A stretch of DNA of 64,000 nt from assembly GCA_964453435.1 (NCBI GenBank), contig CAYVQZ010000004.1, positions 1 through 64,000 of the forward strand, in the 5' to 3' direction. Shown here in pieces: positions 15,802 to 23,599 of this stretch (its first letter is position 1; every line of letters begins with the position of its first letter). The position numbers were made by a program, and so were the translations under genes. Origin of the DNA: CAYVQZ01 sp964453435 (GTDB taxonomy: Bacteria; Abyssobacteria; SURF-5). The notes beneath the pieces were generated by a model that saw only the letters and a list, made by a program, of their open reading frames with translations, did no database searches and had not been told where the DNA came from.

Positions 15802-16332
15802 ATGGCAAAGCGAAAGCAGGTTGTCGCTTCGAAACCCAGTTATGAAAAGCTTCGAAAGCGCGCGCTCGAACTGGGCGCGAAGAATGCGAAGGTCATTTCG
15901 ATTGACACCGTCGTGACCGCGCCATGGGTGCGTATGCGATGCCAGTACGGCTGCGCCGGTTATGGCAGACGATTGTCGTGCCCGCCCTATTCGCCGACGC
16001 CGGAGCAGACACAAAAAATTCTGGATTGCTACACGACCGGAATTCTGATGGAGGGCGACCTGTGGCAGGTCAACCCGATATTGGTTGCGTTGGAGCGCGA
16101 AATTTTCCTGTCTGGCTATTACAAGGCATGGTCGCTGGGGGAAGGCCCATGCCATTTGTGCGACGCGTGCGCCCTGAAGGCGGGATGCCGGCACCCTCAG
16201 CAGCTCAGGCCGTCGCTGGAGGCCTCGGGCGTGGATGTATTCCAGACATGCGCCAACAACGGCATCACGCTCGAGGTGGTGAAGGATTACGACTGCGCGG
16301 CGCATTACTTCGGGCTCGTGCTGGTGGAATAA
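15802..16332 (+). CDS. DUF2284 metal-binding protein
   Basis: 176 residues, ATG with GAGAGGA upstream. The Cys-rich motifs CQYGCAGYGRRLSCPPYSPTP (C47, C51, C60) and CHLCDACALKAGCRHP (C117-C129) define DUF2284, a predicted metal- or Fe-S-binding family of anaerobes. Full length for the family. An intrinsic terminator follows at 16363. Confidence 0.92.
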   Translation: MAKRKQVVASKPSYEKLRKRALELGAKNAKVISIDTVVTAPWVRMRCQYGCAGYGRRLSCPPYSPTPEQTQKILDCYTTGILMEGDLWQVNPILVALEREIFLSGYYKAWSLGEGPCHLCDACALKAGCRHPQQLRPSLEASGVDVFQTCANNGITLEVVKDYDCAAHYFGLVLVE

Positions 16333-16362
16333 GAGCGCAAAATCTTTGGAAGGAATATTCGG

Positions 16363-16393
16363 GGCCAGGAGAGTTCCTGGCCTTACTCTTTTT
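16363..16393 (+). terminator. Intrinsic terminator after the DUF2284 gene
   Basis: GGCCAGGA/TCCTGGCC 8-bp stem with a GAGT loop, followed by TTACTCTTTTT. Confidence 0.7.
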
Positions 16394-16413
16394 CGGTGGG
16401 TTCGCTTTCCTGG

Positions 16414-16433
16414 ATTCCTGTCTCGGCAGGAAT
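16414..16433. repeat. REP-like palindrome ATTCCTG/CAGGAAT
   Basis: 7-bp inverted repeat with a 6-nt loop, same family as 4168-4187. Confidence 0.55.
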
Positions 16434-16471
16434 GACGGGAAAGCCGTCGGAATGAGGGGAGGGGCGAACAA

Positions 16472-16660
16472 ATGAAAGAAGAAAGAAAAGGTACCGAGGC
16501 TCTTTGGTCGCTTCAAGCAGTTCCGGCTCTTTCGACTTTCGGAATCGGATGGCTCATGTATATTATTTATCTGAACAGCAAAGGCTTTACGTGGAGTCTC
16601 GGTCTCTGGGTTTTCTTTGGTATCTACTTGATGCTCGTTTTCTTGTGTCTGATCCTCTGA
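16472..16660 (+). CDS. Small two-helix membrane protein
   Basis: 62 residues, ATG after GGGGAGGGG. Two hydrophobic helices (about 18-35 and 42-62) are joined by YLNSKGFTWS. No family recognised. The strong RBS and clean membrane topology support a real gene. Confidence 0.6.
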   Translation: MKEERKGTEALWSLQAVPALSTFGIGWLMYIIYLNSKGFTWSLGLWVFFGIYLMLVFLCLIL

Positions 16661-16784
16661 CGGAGCCATTTGGAGCTCTGGAAAGAAATTGCGAGATTGC
16701 ACGAACAAATGAAAGAAAACTCCGACGACAACTTTTCAACCGTTGTTCGGGCTTCCTGATTCAACCCACGAGTTTGAACTCCAC

Positions 16785-17306
16785 TCACGTCAACCAACTG
16801 ATTTGTCTCCTGTGTCGGTGGCGATACAAGGCACGGACCAGAATCAAAATAAAAACGAGAAGGGAAACACCAGAAACCAGTACCAGAATTCGAAACCGGG
16901 CATCCCGTCCCGGCAATCCTTCAACCATGTAATAATCCCGCCTCGGCAACCACTCGGCCCCTTTCTTTCGGAAAACAACGGTGAAAACGAGATTCCCGGA
17001 TGGATAGAAAAACAAGGATTCGAATTCCGCTTCATAGCCGGGAGGCGACTCCAGCGAAGCGAAGAGCGTCTCTTCGGCGGAGGGCATCCGTTTCGTTATT
17101 CGTGAACCGGACTGATTTTCGGTTTCAATGAAGTAGTGATTGCCCGCCCGATCGCGCGCATTGCCTCGTGAGGGAATTCCTTCCTCGTACTTCACTAATT
17201 CCGAATATACAATGGAATGTGACAATCCTTCTTCCGATAAGACTACATTGATGCTTTCGGGCGTGGCAAGTTGCATGATCAGAATCAGTAACCAGGAGAG
17301 ACGCAT
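16785..17306 (-). CDS. Hypothetical exported protein with C-terminal membrane helix
   Basis: 173 residues. An N-terminal hydrophobic stretch (LSWLLILIMQLATPES) looks like a signal peptide. A beta-rich ectodomain contains YFIETENQSGS and LFFYPSGNLVFTVVFRKKG. A C-terminal helix (about 142-162) precedes a basic tail (RALYRHRHRR). This type I layout suggests a small cell-surface or periplasmic protein. No homologue recognised. Confidence 0.65.
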   Translation of the reverse strand: MRLSWLLILIMQLATPESINVVLSEEGLSHSIVYSELVKYEEGIPSRGNARDRAGNHYFIETENQSGSRITKRMPSAEETLFASLESPPGYEAEFESLFFYPSGNLVFTVVFRKKGAEWLPRRDYYMVEGLPGRDARFRILVLVSGVSLLVFILILVRALYRHRHRRQISWLT

Positions 17307-17372
17307 GGCAAACTCACGCTTTTTTGTCGTTTCGGACCGAGTTACTTTCTGAAATCATCCCTCGCGAACGCC

Positions 17373-18026
17373 TCAGGTGTTCGCGAGAATTCCGATTGCG
17401 TCGCGGCGGATGTTGATGCCGTGGATGCAGTAGCACTTGCCGCAATCGGCGCACTTGTCAATGCCAAGCGCTTTTGCCTGTTCGCGCCTGTCGATTTTGT
17501 CGCGGGGGTCCAGATGTAACTGGGCCAGCTTGACGAAGACGTAGGGTCCGGCCAGGGGGTTGTCGCTGAAATCGTAGTTGGGACAGGTGGCATTGCAGGC
17601 GAGGCATTCATGGCAGACGAGGAGCCGCGCGCGGGCTTCCGGCTCTTTCAGTACCTGCGGCTCGGAGACATCTTTCTGTTCGGGAATATACAGCTGCAGT
17701 TCGCGGAGTCCTTCGAAGAACGCGGTCCGGTCAATCACGAGGTCGCGGACGAGCGGCATTCCGGCAAGCGGCCCGATTTTCATTCCATCCGTTGCTTCGG
17801 TGAAGCATCCCATTCGTGGGCGCCCGTTGACCTCGACGGCGCAGAGGCCGCATTTGTTGAAACGGCAACCGAATCGAAATGCGAGCGTGGGGTCGACGTT
17901 TTCGTAGAGATACATGAGGGCCTCGAGCACCGTCATGCGTCGCCCGTTGGGCAGAGCGTAATCAACCCATTTCGGTTCGGAATCTGTCTGAGGATTGTAT
18001 CTCTTAATTGAAATTGTCGCGCTCAT
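17373..18026 (-). CDS. Succinate dehydrogenase/fumarate reductase-type iron-sulfur subunit
   Basis: 217 residues. An N-terminal plant-type [2Fe-2S] domain has C54, C59, C62 and C74; a C-terminal ferredoxin domain has C138, C141, C144 and C148. The last cluster motif is C192-x2-C195-x2-C198-x-C200-x-H202. In standard SdhB a Cys follows at +4 of the middle ligand; here that position is His202. It would pass electrons between the flavoprotein at 18352 and an unknown partner. No membrane anchor gene is found nearby. An inverted repeat (CTCGCGAAC/GTTCGCGAG) spans the stop codon. Confidence 0.88.
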   Translation of the reverse strand: MSATISIKRYNPQTDSEPKWVDYALPNGRRMTVLEALMYLYENVDPTLAFRFGCRFNKCGLCAVEVNGRPRMGCFTEATDGMKIGPLAGMPLVRDLVIDRTAFFEGLRELQLYIPEQKDVSEPQVLKEPEARARLLVCHECLACNATCPNYDFSDNPLAGPYVFVKLAQLHLDPRDKIDRREQAKALGIDKCADCGKCYCIHGINIRRDAIGILANT

Positions 18027-18351
18027 CGAAATTCTCCGAGATCATAGACTTGCTTTTACCGCTTCGCTCGCCAAACAAGAACGATTTGGAACACGAATTA
18101 AACGAATTTGGTCGAATTAGACGAAGGGGAAGCGTTGCTCCCTGTTCGTTATCTTTGTCCTGCACGCGCTATTTGTTTTCAAGAAAGCATTAACCGGGCT
18201 GATTCCGGGGACACGGAGTCACGCGGAGCGTGACCTTCGGCCCATAAATCCGTGTCCCCGGAATTAGGCTTCGGCTTTTCGGGGGAGCCTTCGCAAATAA
18301 TTATCGGACAGTTTCACAGTCTCCTTTGTCCGGACATATCGGGCCTCATCG
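18027..18351. other. 325-bp gap between the two Sdh/Frd-like genes with a large palindrome
   Basis: The gap holds a GAACACGAATTAAACGAATT repeat (18090) and, at 18203-18263, a 15-bp inverted repeat (TTCCGGGGACACGGA and its complement) enclosing a second stem (GTCACGC/GCGTGAC). No gene is visible. Related GGGGACAC palindromes lie at 28630 and 49734. Confidence 0.7.
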
Positions 18352-20040
18352 TCAGTGTCTCGCCGGAGTCTGCCGGACCTTGCATTTACCATCTGTCAGC
18401 TTCACGACCATGTTCATGGTCGGGTTTTTCTCATCTTTCTCGGGAAACTCGGAGCGGACGTGGGCGCCCCTGGATTCTCTGCGTTCGAGGGCCGATACGA
18501 TAATGGTCTCTGCGGCTTCCAGCATAAGCGGCAACTCGATTGCGTCCGCAATTTCCGGGTTGTACTCGCGCACTTCCGAAACACGCAAATCGCGCGCCTT
18601 TTCCTGAATTGCCCGAACCTTTTCCAAGGCCTTCTCGAGTTCCGCTCCGTTCCGCAATGGCCCGACTTTTTCCCACATCAGCTTTTGCAGGGAGCGTTTG
18701 AGGTGGACCGGCCTGTATCCTCCTTTCGCTCCAAAAAGCGATTCGAGTTTGTCGAGAGGTCCGTTGACGTTCCGCTTGTCGGCAATTTGTCTCGCGCTTG
18801 CTTCACGGGCGGCCGTTTTGCCGGCGCGTTTTCCGAAGACGAATATTTCGGTCAATGATGTCGAACCGAGCCTGTTTCCGCCCATGACGCCGCCCTGCGC
18901 CTGGCCGCATGCATAGAGAGCCGGAACGCTGCTGCGGCACCACTCGTCGGTTTTAACACCGCCCATGTTGTAATGGACCGTCGGGAGCACATCCCACGGC
19001 TCCTCGAGGTTGGCGGCTTTCTCGCCATACGCCTTCCGGATGATATCGAGGAACGGCCCGCCCATCTTCTTCACCATCATGACGAAGAATTCTCCCTCGG
19101 GCGATTCGACATTCGGCCGCAAGTCGAGTAGCAGTCCACCATGTTCCGTGGCGCCATTGTTTCTGATTTCCTCCATAATGATGCGAGCGACCTGGGCGCG
19201 GGTCATCGGCATGATGTTCTCCAGGATGACTTCTCCCCTGCTGTTCAACAATTTTCCCAGCGGGCCGGCCATTGCGGGCTCGCCGCAGGGCGCTCCGAGC
19301 ATCGCCGGCGGGTGCGTGACGCCGAAGGGAAGAAACTGGACCTGCTCCATGTCAACGAGTTCCGCCCCCGCTTCGAGCGCCAGTCCGAAGCTGTCGCCCG
19401 AGACGGCGGGCATGCAGTCGGTGTGAGGATAATAGAGCGAACCTGCGCCTCCTGCGGCGAGAACAGTTGATTTTGCAAGAACCGCCATCGGGTAGCCCGA
19501 TGGCAAGTGAATTGTTGCCGCGCCGACTATTTCCTCATCGAGAACGAGAAGTTCGGAACAGATGGTTTCCTCGAGGACAGTCACGTTTTCTCGCGCGAGC
19601 GCGGCGCGCATCGTGTGACCCATGGAGATACCGACTCCCGGGCTCGCTATCGCTCGCGACGCGCGGTGTCCGCCGGGCGGAAGCGCGAGCCGTTTGAGGC
19701 GGCCATCCTCATCGCGTGTAAATATGTGACCGTACCCTTCGAATGTGATAGTGGCATCGAGCGCATCGCTGACAAGCGCGCGCACGAGGGCGGGGTCGTT
19801 CAGTCCGTCGCCGCCGCGAATGATATCCTCGATGAAATCATCGGCGCTGTCGCCGATTGTGCGGTCGGGCGACGTGGACATCACGCCGAGCGATATACGG
19901 GTGTCCCCATATCCGACAGGCTCCTTGGAGAGGACGACCACGCTTGCGCCTGCGCGCGCGGCCTCGACCGCGGCGGTCACGCCGGCGCCGCCGGCGCCGA
20001 TTACGAGAACGTCAGTTCGGATTGTTTCCATGTAATTCAT
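18352..20040 (-). CDS. FAD-dependent fumarate reductase/succinate dehydrogenase-type flavoprotein
   Basis: 562 residues. FAD-binding GAGGAG lies at 15-20, the capping domain in the middle (LEAGAELVDMEQVQFLPFG), then TVHYNMGGV and GGNRLGSTSLTEIFVFG of the second FAD motif, and the C-terminal helical domain with RRESRGAHVRSEFPEKDE. These match SdhA/FrdA/AprA-like flavoproteins. ATG at 20040 has GGAG 12 nt upstream; ATG at 20031 is possible. It lies upstream of the iron-sulfur subunit in the same direction, so the pair likely forms a soluble dicarboxylate or related oxidoreductase. The substrate is not certain. Confidence 0.88.
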   Translation of the reverse strand: MNYMETIRTDVLVIGAGGAGVTAAVEAARAGASVVVLSKEPVGYGDTRISLGVMSTSPDRTIGDSADDFIEDIIRGGDGLNDPALVRALVSDALDATITFEGYGHIFTRDEDGRLKRLALPPGGHRASRAIASPGVGISMGHTMRAALARENVTVLEETICSELLVLDEEIVGAATIHLPSGYPMAVLAKSTVLAAGGAGSLYYPHTDCMPAVSGDSFGLALEAGAELVDMEQVQFLPFGVTHPPAMLGAPCGEPAMAGPLGKLLNSRGEVILENIMPMTRAQVARIIMEEIRNNGATEHGGLLLDLRPNVESPEGEFFVMMVKKMGGPFLDIIRKAYGEKAANLEEPWDVLPTVHYNMGGVKTDEWCRSSVPALYACGQAQGGVMGGNRLGSTSLTEIFVFGKRAGKTAAREASARQIADKRNVNGPLDKLESLFGAKGGYRPVHLKRSLQKLMWEKVGPLRNGAELEKALEKVRAIQEKARDLRVSEVREYNPEIADAIELPLMLEAAETIIVSALERRESRGAHVRSEFPEKDEKNPTMNMVVKLTDGKCKVRQTPARH

Positions 20041-20191
20041 GTTTTGGTTTTGCTCCTGTCAAAAGCAGAGATTCTTCGCCGCGCTCAGAAAGAGAACCGC
20101 GAGCCCATGGTTACAAGAAGGGAGAGGCGCCGGCATATTCGCCTGTCTAAAATGTCCGAATGAATCGGCAGCTACAAAAATATTGCGATCT

Positions 20192-21220
20192 TCACACGAG
20201 GACTCCGTCCTCCCATCCCAGTTTCACCAGGTCGATATCATCCAAATCCGCGTGTCCGAGTTTGTATTTTTTCTCTGCCAGGAAGACGTGTTTTGGCGGC
20301 GGGCTGATCGGCCATTCTTCTCCCTGGAATTCGCGCCGCTTCGCTTCGAGTATTTTCATGCATACGGCATCGACGGCGACGGGGTCGGTGGCGACGATGA
20401 TTCCCCGGTATGGCCACAGGTATCTCGGATTGACCTGGGGCCCTCCGTGGAACAGGGGGCGGAGCGCGTCTGCAACAACCAATCGACACTTGTTTTTGAT
20501 AGCCGGTATGGCGTTAATGCTTGCGCATTCGGCGCAACTGTCGCCATGAATCTTGTAGGCCACGCCCATGTCGGGAACGTTGATGTTGGTCAGGGCGCCG
20601 ACCCAGTTCTTCAAAGCTACGGCCACCCCGGCAAGCCAGTGCACTTTCGTTCCCGGCACGTTCACGAGAGCCGTGGCTTCGTCCGTGACGATTCTGCTGA
20701 GCGATTTGGAGTCATATCCGTATTTCTTGTCGCGGGTGGTCGCTCCCGCCAATCCATGCCCGGCATTATTTCTGTCCCAGACAATGATTTTCTGTTCAGG
20801 GACGCGGGCGCTCATGATTCCCCGGACAACGGGGCGCGCCAATTCCGGGGAGGTCGGTGTCATCATGACATTGATCTTCACGCCGACGACGTCATCCGGA
20901 CCGAAGAAGCTCGACCAAGCTGCCTGGCTGTCCTGTTTTCCGGTAAGTTCGAGCATCGCCCGCCCGAGCATTTCTTCTATTATATTTTCTCGGGGAAGTC
21001 CGTCAGAGCCGATTGCGTTTTCATCGCGAACAAGCACCACCTTGCTCTTTCCGGCTGGCAGCGAGTCTTGCGCAACGGGTTCGTGACCGGCTTCGGCGAA
21101 CGGAGAGCATCCCGTAATGCCGATCGCCGCCGCGCCGGCGGCCCCGACAGCGGTGTCCTTGAGAAAGTCTCTTCTTGTAAGTTTCTGATCGGATTGTTTC
21201 TCGTTCCTTTTCTCATTCAT
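20192..21220 (-). CDS. Tat-exported DUF362 protein
   Basis: 342 residues. The N-terminus carries a Tat motif TRRDFLK and a lipobox-like GITGC (Cys38). The body has the DUF362 hallmarks (VGVKINVMMTP, YKIHGDSCAECASI, VVADALRPLFHGGP and ATDPVAVDAVCMKI). DUF362 proteins are of unknown function and some carry Fe-S domains, which this one lacks. It is followed 29 nt downstream by a DUF6599 lipoprotein transcribed before it; the two lie in one operon, DUF6599 first. Confidence 0.88.
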   Translation of the reverse strand: MNEKRNEKQSDQKLTRRDFLKDTAVGAAGAAAIGITGCSPFAEAGHEPVAQDSLPAGKSKVVLVRDENAIGSDGLPRENIIEEMLGRAMLELTGKQDSQAAWSSFFGPDDVVGVKINVMMTPTSPELARPVVRGIMSARVPEQKIIVWDRNNAGHGLAGATTRDKKYGYDSKSLSRIVTDEATALVNVPGTKVHWLAGVAVALKNWVGALTNINVPDMGVAYKIHGDSCAECASINAIPAIKNKCRLVVADALRPLFHGGPQVNPRYLWPYRGIIVATDPVAVDAVCMKILEAKRREFQGEEWPISPPPKHVFLAEKKYKLGHADLDDIDLVKLGWEDGVLV

Positions 21221-21249
21221 GGCTTGTCCCCCTCCCTCAATCTCTTCTG

Positions 21250-22221
21250 TTATAGCCCCGCGGCAGCGATTCGTTTCTCGGCGGCGGCGGCGGCGTCGGC
21301 GGCCGTTTCAGGAGAGTCGGCATCGAGAACAACAATAAGCCACGGCGGATTCGCGAGCGCCGCTCCATGTTTTTTGTTCGGCAGCGGAGCGGTCACCGGC
21401 TGACTCCCCTCTGCGCCCGCGGTTGCCGTTTCGTGAACGTGAAGATAGTTCTGCACGAAGTCTTTGTACGCGTGTAGGGCTCGAACGTCGGAGGGATACC
21501 GTAACGCTATCTGCGTGCTCTTTTCTCGACGGTTATCCGACTGTATTGAATCCGCGTTCTGCGCGGTTTGTTTCCATGTGAGAGCCTCAACGTCGTCGTC
21601 AAGTCGAAGCAGATTTTCGTCAGACAGGAACCGTATGTTGTTCAGGGTTGTTTGCCGATGAAAGTAGCAGACGCTGTCCGCAATCACTCCGTTTTCCGGA
21701 AGCACGTTCAGAATTGTGGGGCGGCGGCTTTCTTCTCCGATGCGTTCGGCGATCTGTTCGCCGACGTTTCGAAGGAGCGGCTCGAGCGAAGAATCCATGG
21801 GAAAACACAGAACCCGCACGAAATACGGCCCTTTCCAAAACCTCAAAAGCCCGTCGCCATATGACGAGTCGGCGCCGAGCGGCCAGTGTTCTCCGGCCCG
21901 ATCGGTGGAAAAGACTCCATAGGCGTTTTCCGGACTGCTCATCAGGTAGACCTCCACCGTGAGCCGGCTTCCGGCGTCACTGCGAAATTCCGTGACGGCC
22001 ACTTCGCGGAAGCCGTAGGCGAGATAGAGCTCTGCGCCGCCATTAATGTAATCGGAAAGTGAAAATCCCGAGAACAACAAAGGCTCACCCACCGCCTGCC
22101 ATCCGGGCGGAGGCGCCGGCAACATCCCAAGCGTCGGAATGGATGTTGCTGTTTGCCTGTTATCCTGAGTGCAGGACATAAGGACAAGGAAAATGACCGC
22201 AAAAGGCCAATATTTCAGCAT
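21250..22221 (-). CDS. DUF6599-like lipoprotein
   Basis: 323 residues, ATG start. Lipobox LVLMSC with Cys17 as the acylated residue. The repeat-like middle (GGAELYLAYGFREVAVTEFR, VYLMSSPENAYGVFSTDRAG) is the mark of DUF6599, often encoded next to DUF362 genes. Two lobes of similar fold are probable (residues 60-160 and 185-290). An Ala/Glu-rich C-terminus follows. Likely exposed in the periplasm and anchored in a membrane. Confidence 0.8.
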   Translation of the reverse strand: MLKYWPFAVIFLVLMSCTQDNRQTATSIPTLGMLPAPPPGWQAVGEPLLFSGFSLSDYINGGAELYLAYGFREVAVTEFRSDAGSRLTVEVYLMSSPENAYGVFSTDRAGEHWPLGADSSYGDGLLRFWKGPYFVRVLCFPMDSSLEPLLRNVGEQIAERIGEESRRPTILNVLPENGVIADSVCYFHRQTTLNNIRFLSDENLLRLDDDVEALTWKQTAQNADSIQSDNRREKSTQIALRYPSDVRALHAYKDFVQNYLHVHETATAGAEGSQPVTAPLPNKKHGAALANPPWLIVVLDADSPETAADAAAAAEKRIAAAGL

Positions 22222-22472
22222 TGTTTCGAGGGTTGTCGTTTATGTAACACGAGGGATGCGTATCTGTCTCCGAAGCGAGCCCCATGAATCGCCGGGCGCA
22301 TGCATGTCAGCCGAACAAGAACCGAAAGAGGCGATTCATCGGTTGGCCGCTCGTGCCGAGACAATCCGTGATCCGTTGACGGCGATTCGACACCATCCCC
22401 CAGATGCTCGGTATTCGATTATTCTATTCTATCTTGCATATCGCGACTTGTCCAATGGCCGGAACTCCGCCG

Positions 22473-22502
22473 AAAAAAAATGAGCCGCAGGGGTGCGGCT
22501 CA
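22473..22502 (-). terminator. Intrinsic terminator for the SDR gene
   Basis: Minus strand: TGAGCCGCA/TGCGGCTCA stem with a 4-nt loop followed by eight T. It lies 26 nt past the SDR stop codon. Confidence 0.92.
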
Positions 22503-22528
22503 TTTCGGGACTCATCAACAACCCCGGA

Positions 22529-23371
22529 TTACCAGGCCATAATCTTGTCGAGGTTATCTGCTATTTCCTGCGGGCTCCACAGGCCATCCTTCGAAACGCC
22601 CTCGGTGGTCTTCACTTCCATCATGGAAATTTGGGGGCCTCTGATCAGGAAGAACTTTCCGTTGATGTCTTTTCCCAGGTCGGACGCGAGGAGCACAATC
22701 ATCGGGGATATGTGCGCGGGGTCGAGTTCGCCTTCCCCGAGTTGAGCGAACGGAGCGAGGTCCTCAGTCATACGGGTTTTGGCCACGGGCACGATGGCGT
22801 TTACGGTGATTCCGTATTTGGCGAGTTCGAGCGCACACACCCGCGTGAAACCCGCGATGCCGGCCTTGGCCGCGCCGTAGTTCGATTGTCCGAAGTTTCC
22901 GAGCAGGCCGGAGGTTGAACTTGTGTTAATGATTCTTCCGCCTTGCCCGCTTTCCTTCATCCACGCAGCCGCCGGTTGCGTACACGCAAAGGTTCCTTTC
23001 AAGTGAACGGCAATGACGGCGTCCCACATGTTTTCCTCCATTTTGAGAAGGGTCTTATCCCGAAGGATGCCGGCATTATTGACGAGAATGTCGATGCGCC
23101 CAAATGCGTCGAGCGCGGTTTGGATAATTGCCTTGCCGCCTTCCATCTCGGCAACGCTGTCGTAGTTGGCCACGGCCTCTCCGCCTGCGGCCTTGATCTC
23201 GTCGACGACCGTGTCGGCCATTGATTTACTGCCGCCGGAGCCGCTCCGGTCTCCGCCCACATCGTTGATAACCACTTTTGCGCCTTCATTTGCCAACGCA
23301 AGCGCATGGCACCGGCCGATGCCTCCTCCGGAGCCTGTAACAACCGCCACTTTTCCATCAAGCAATCCCAT
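22529..23371 (-). CDS. MFE-2-like short-chain dehydrogenase
   Basis: 280 residues from the ATG at 23371 (GGGAGGAG 7 nt upstream). Rossmann motif TGSGGGIG (12-19), NNAG, catalytic Ser (NTSSTSG) and Y-x3-K (SNYGAAKAG). The NDVGGDRSGSGGS loop and the ILRDKTLLKM, GNFGQSNYGAAK and RMTE segments are those of the (3R)-hydroxyacyl-CoA dehydrogenase domain of multifunctional enzyme type 2. It likely oxidises 3-hydroxyacyl-CoA in beta-oxidation or a related pathway; the hydratase half is not here. Promoter at 23472, terminator at 22473, so monocistronic. Confidence 0.88.
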   Translation of the reverse strand: MGLLDGKVAVVTGSGGGIGRCHALALANEGAKVVINDVGGDRSGSGGSKSMADTVVDEIKAAGGEAVANYDSVAEMEGGKAIIQTALDAFGRIDILVNNAGILRDKTLLKMEENMWDAVIAVHLKGTFACTQPAAAWMKESGQGGRIINTSSTSGLLGNFGQSNYGAAKAGIAGFTRVCALELAKYGITVNAIVPVAKTRMTEDLAPFAQLGEGELDPAHISPMIVLLASDLGKDINGKFFLIRGPQISMMEVKTTEGVSKDGLWSPQEIADNLDKIMAW

Positions 23372-23471
23372 CTTTATTCTCCTCCCTTCGACTGTTTTCA
23401 CGCCCGGCAAACTTAAAAGAAATCGAGCTGAACGTATCACCTTTTTTCATCGGGGTGTCCGAAGCGAGGTA

Positions 23472-23500
23472 ATTCTATTAGGTTTTGCTGCGAGTGTCAA
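23472..23500 (-). promoter_or_regulatory. Sigma70-type promoter for the SDR gene
   Basis: Minus strand: TTGACA (23495-23500), 17-nt spacer, TAGAAT (23472-23477). Confidence 0.85.
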
Positions 23501-23599
23501 GTGCGATTTGCCGTGAAGCGCGAACCGGCGCGCAGTCGCAATCCCGCCAATCCAAGAACCCCGGAATAATGGGTGACAGAGCAGCCGAAGCAGGCTTTT

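Noticed and set aside
20039..21403. 454-codon plus-strand frame
   Set aside because: Antisense to the DUF362 gene, whose Tat signal and motifs are clear.
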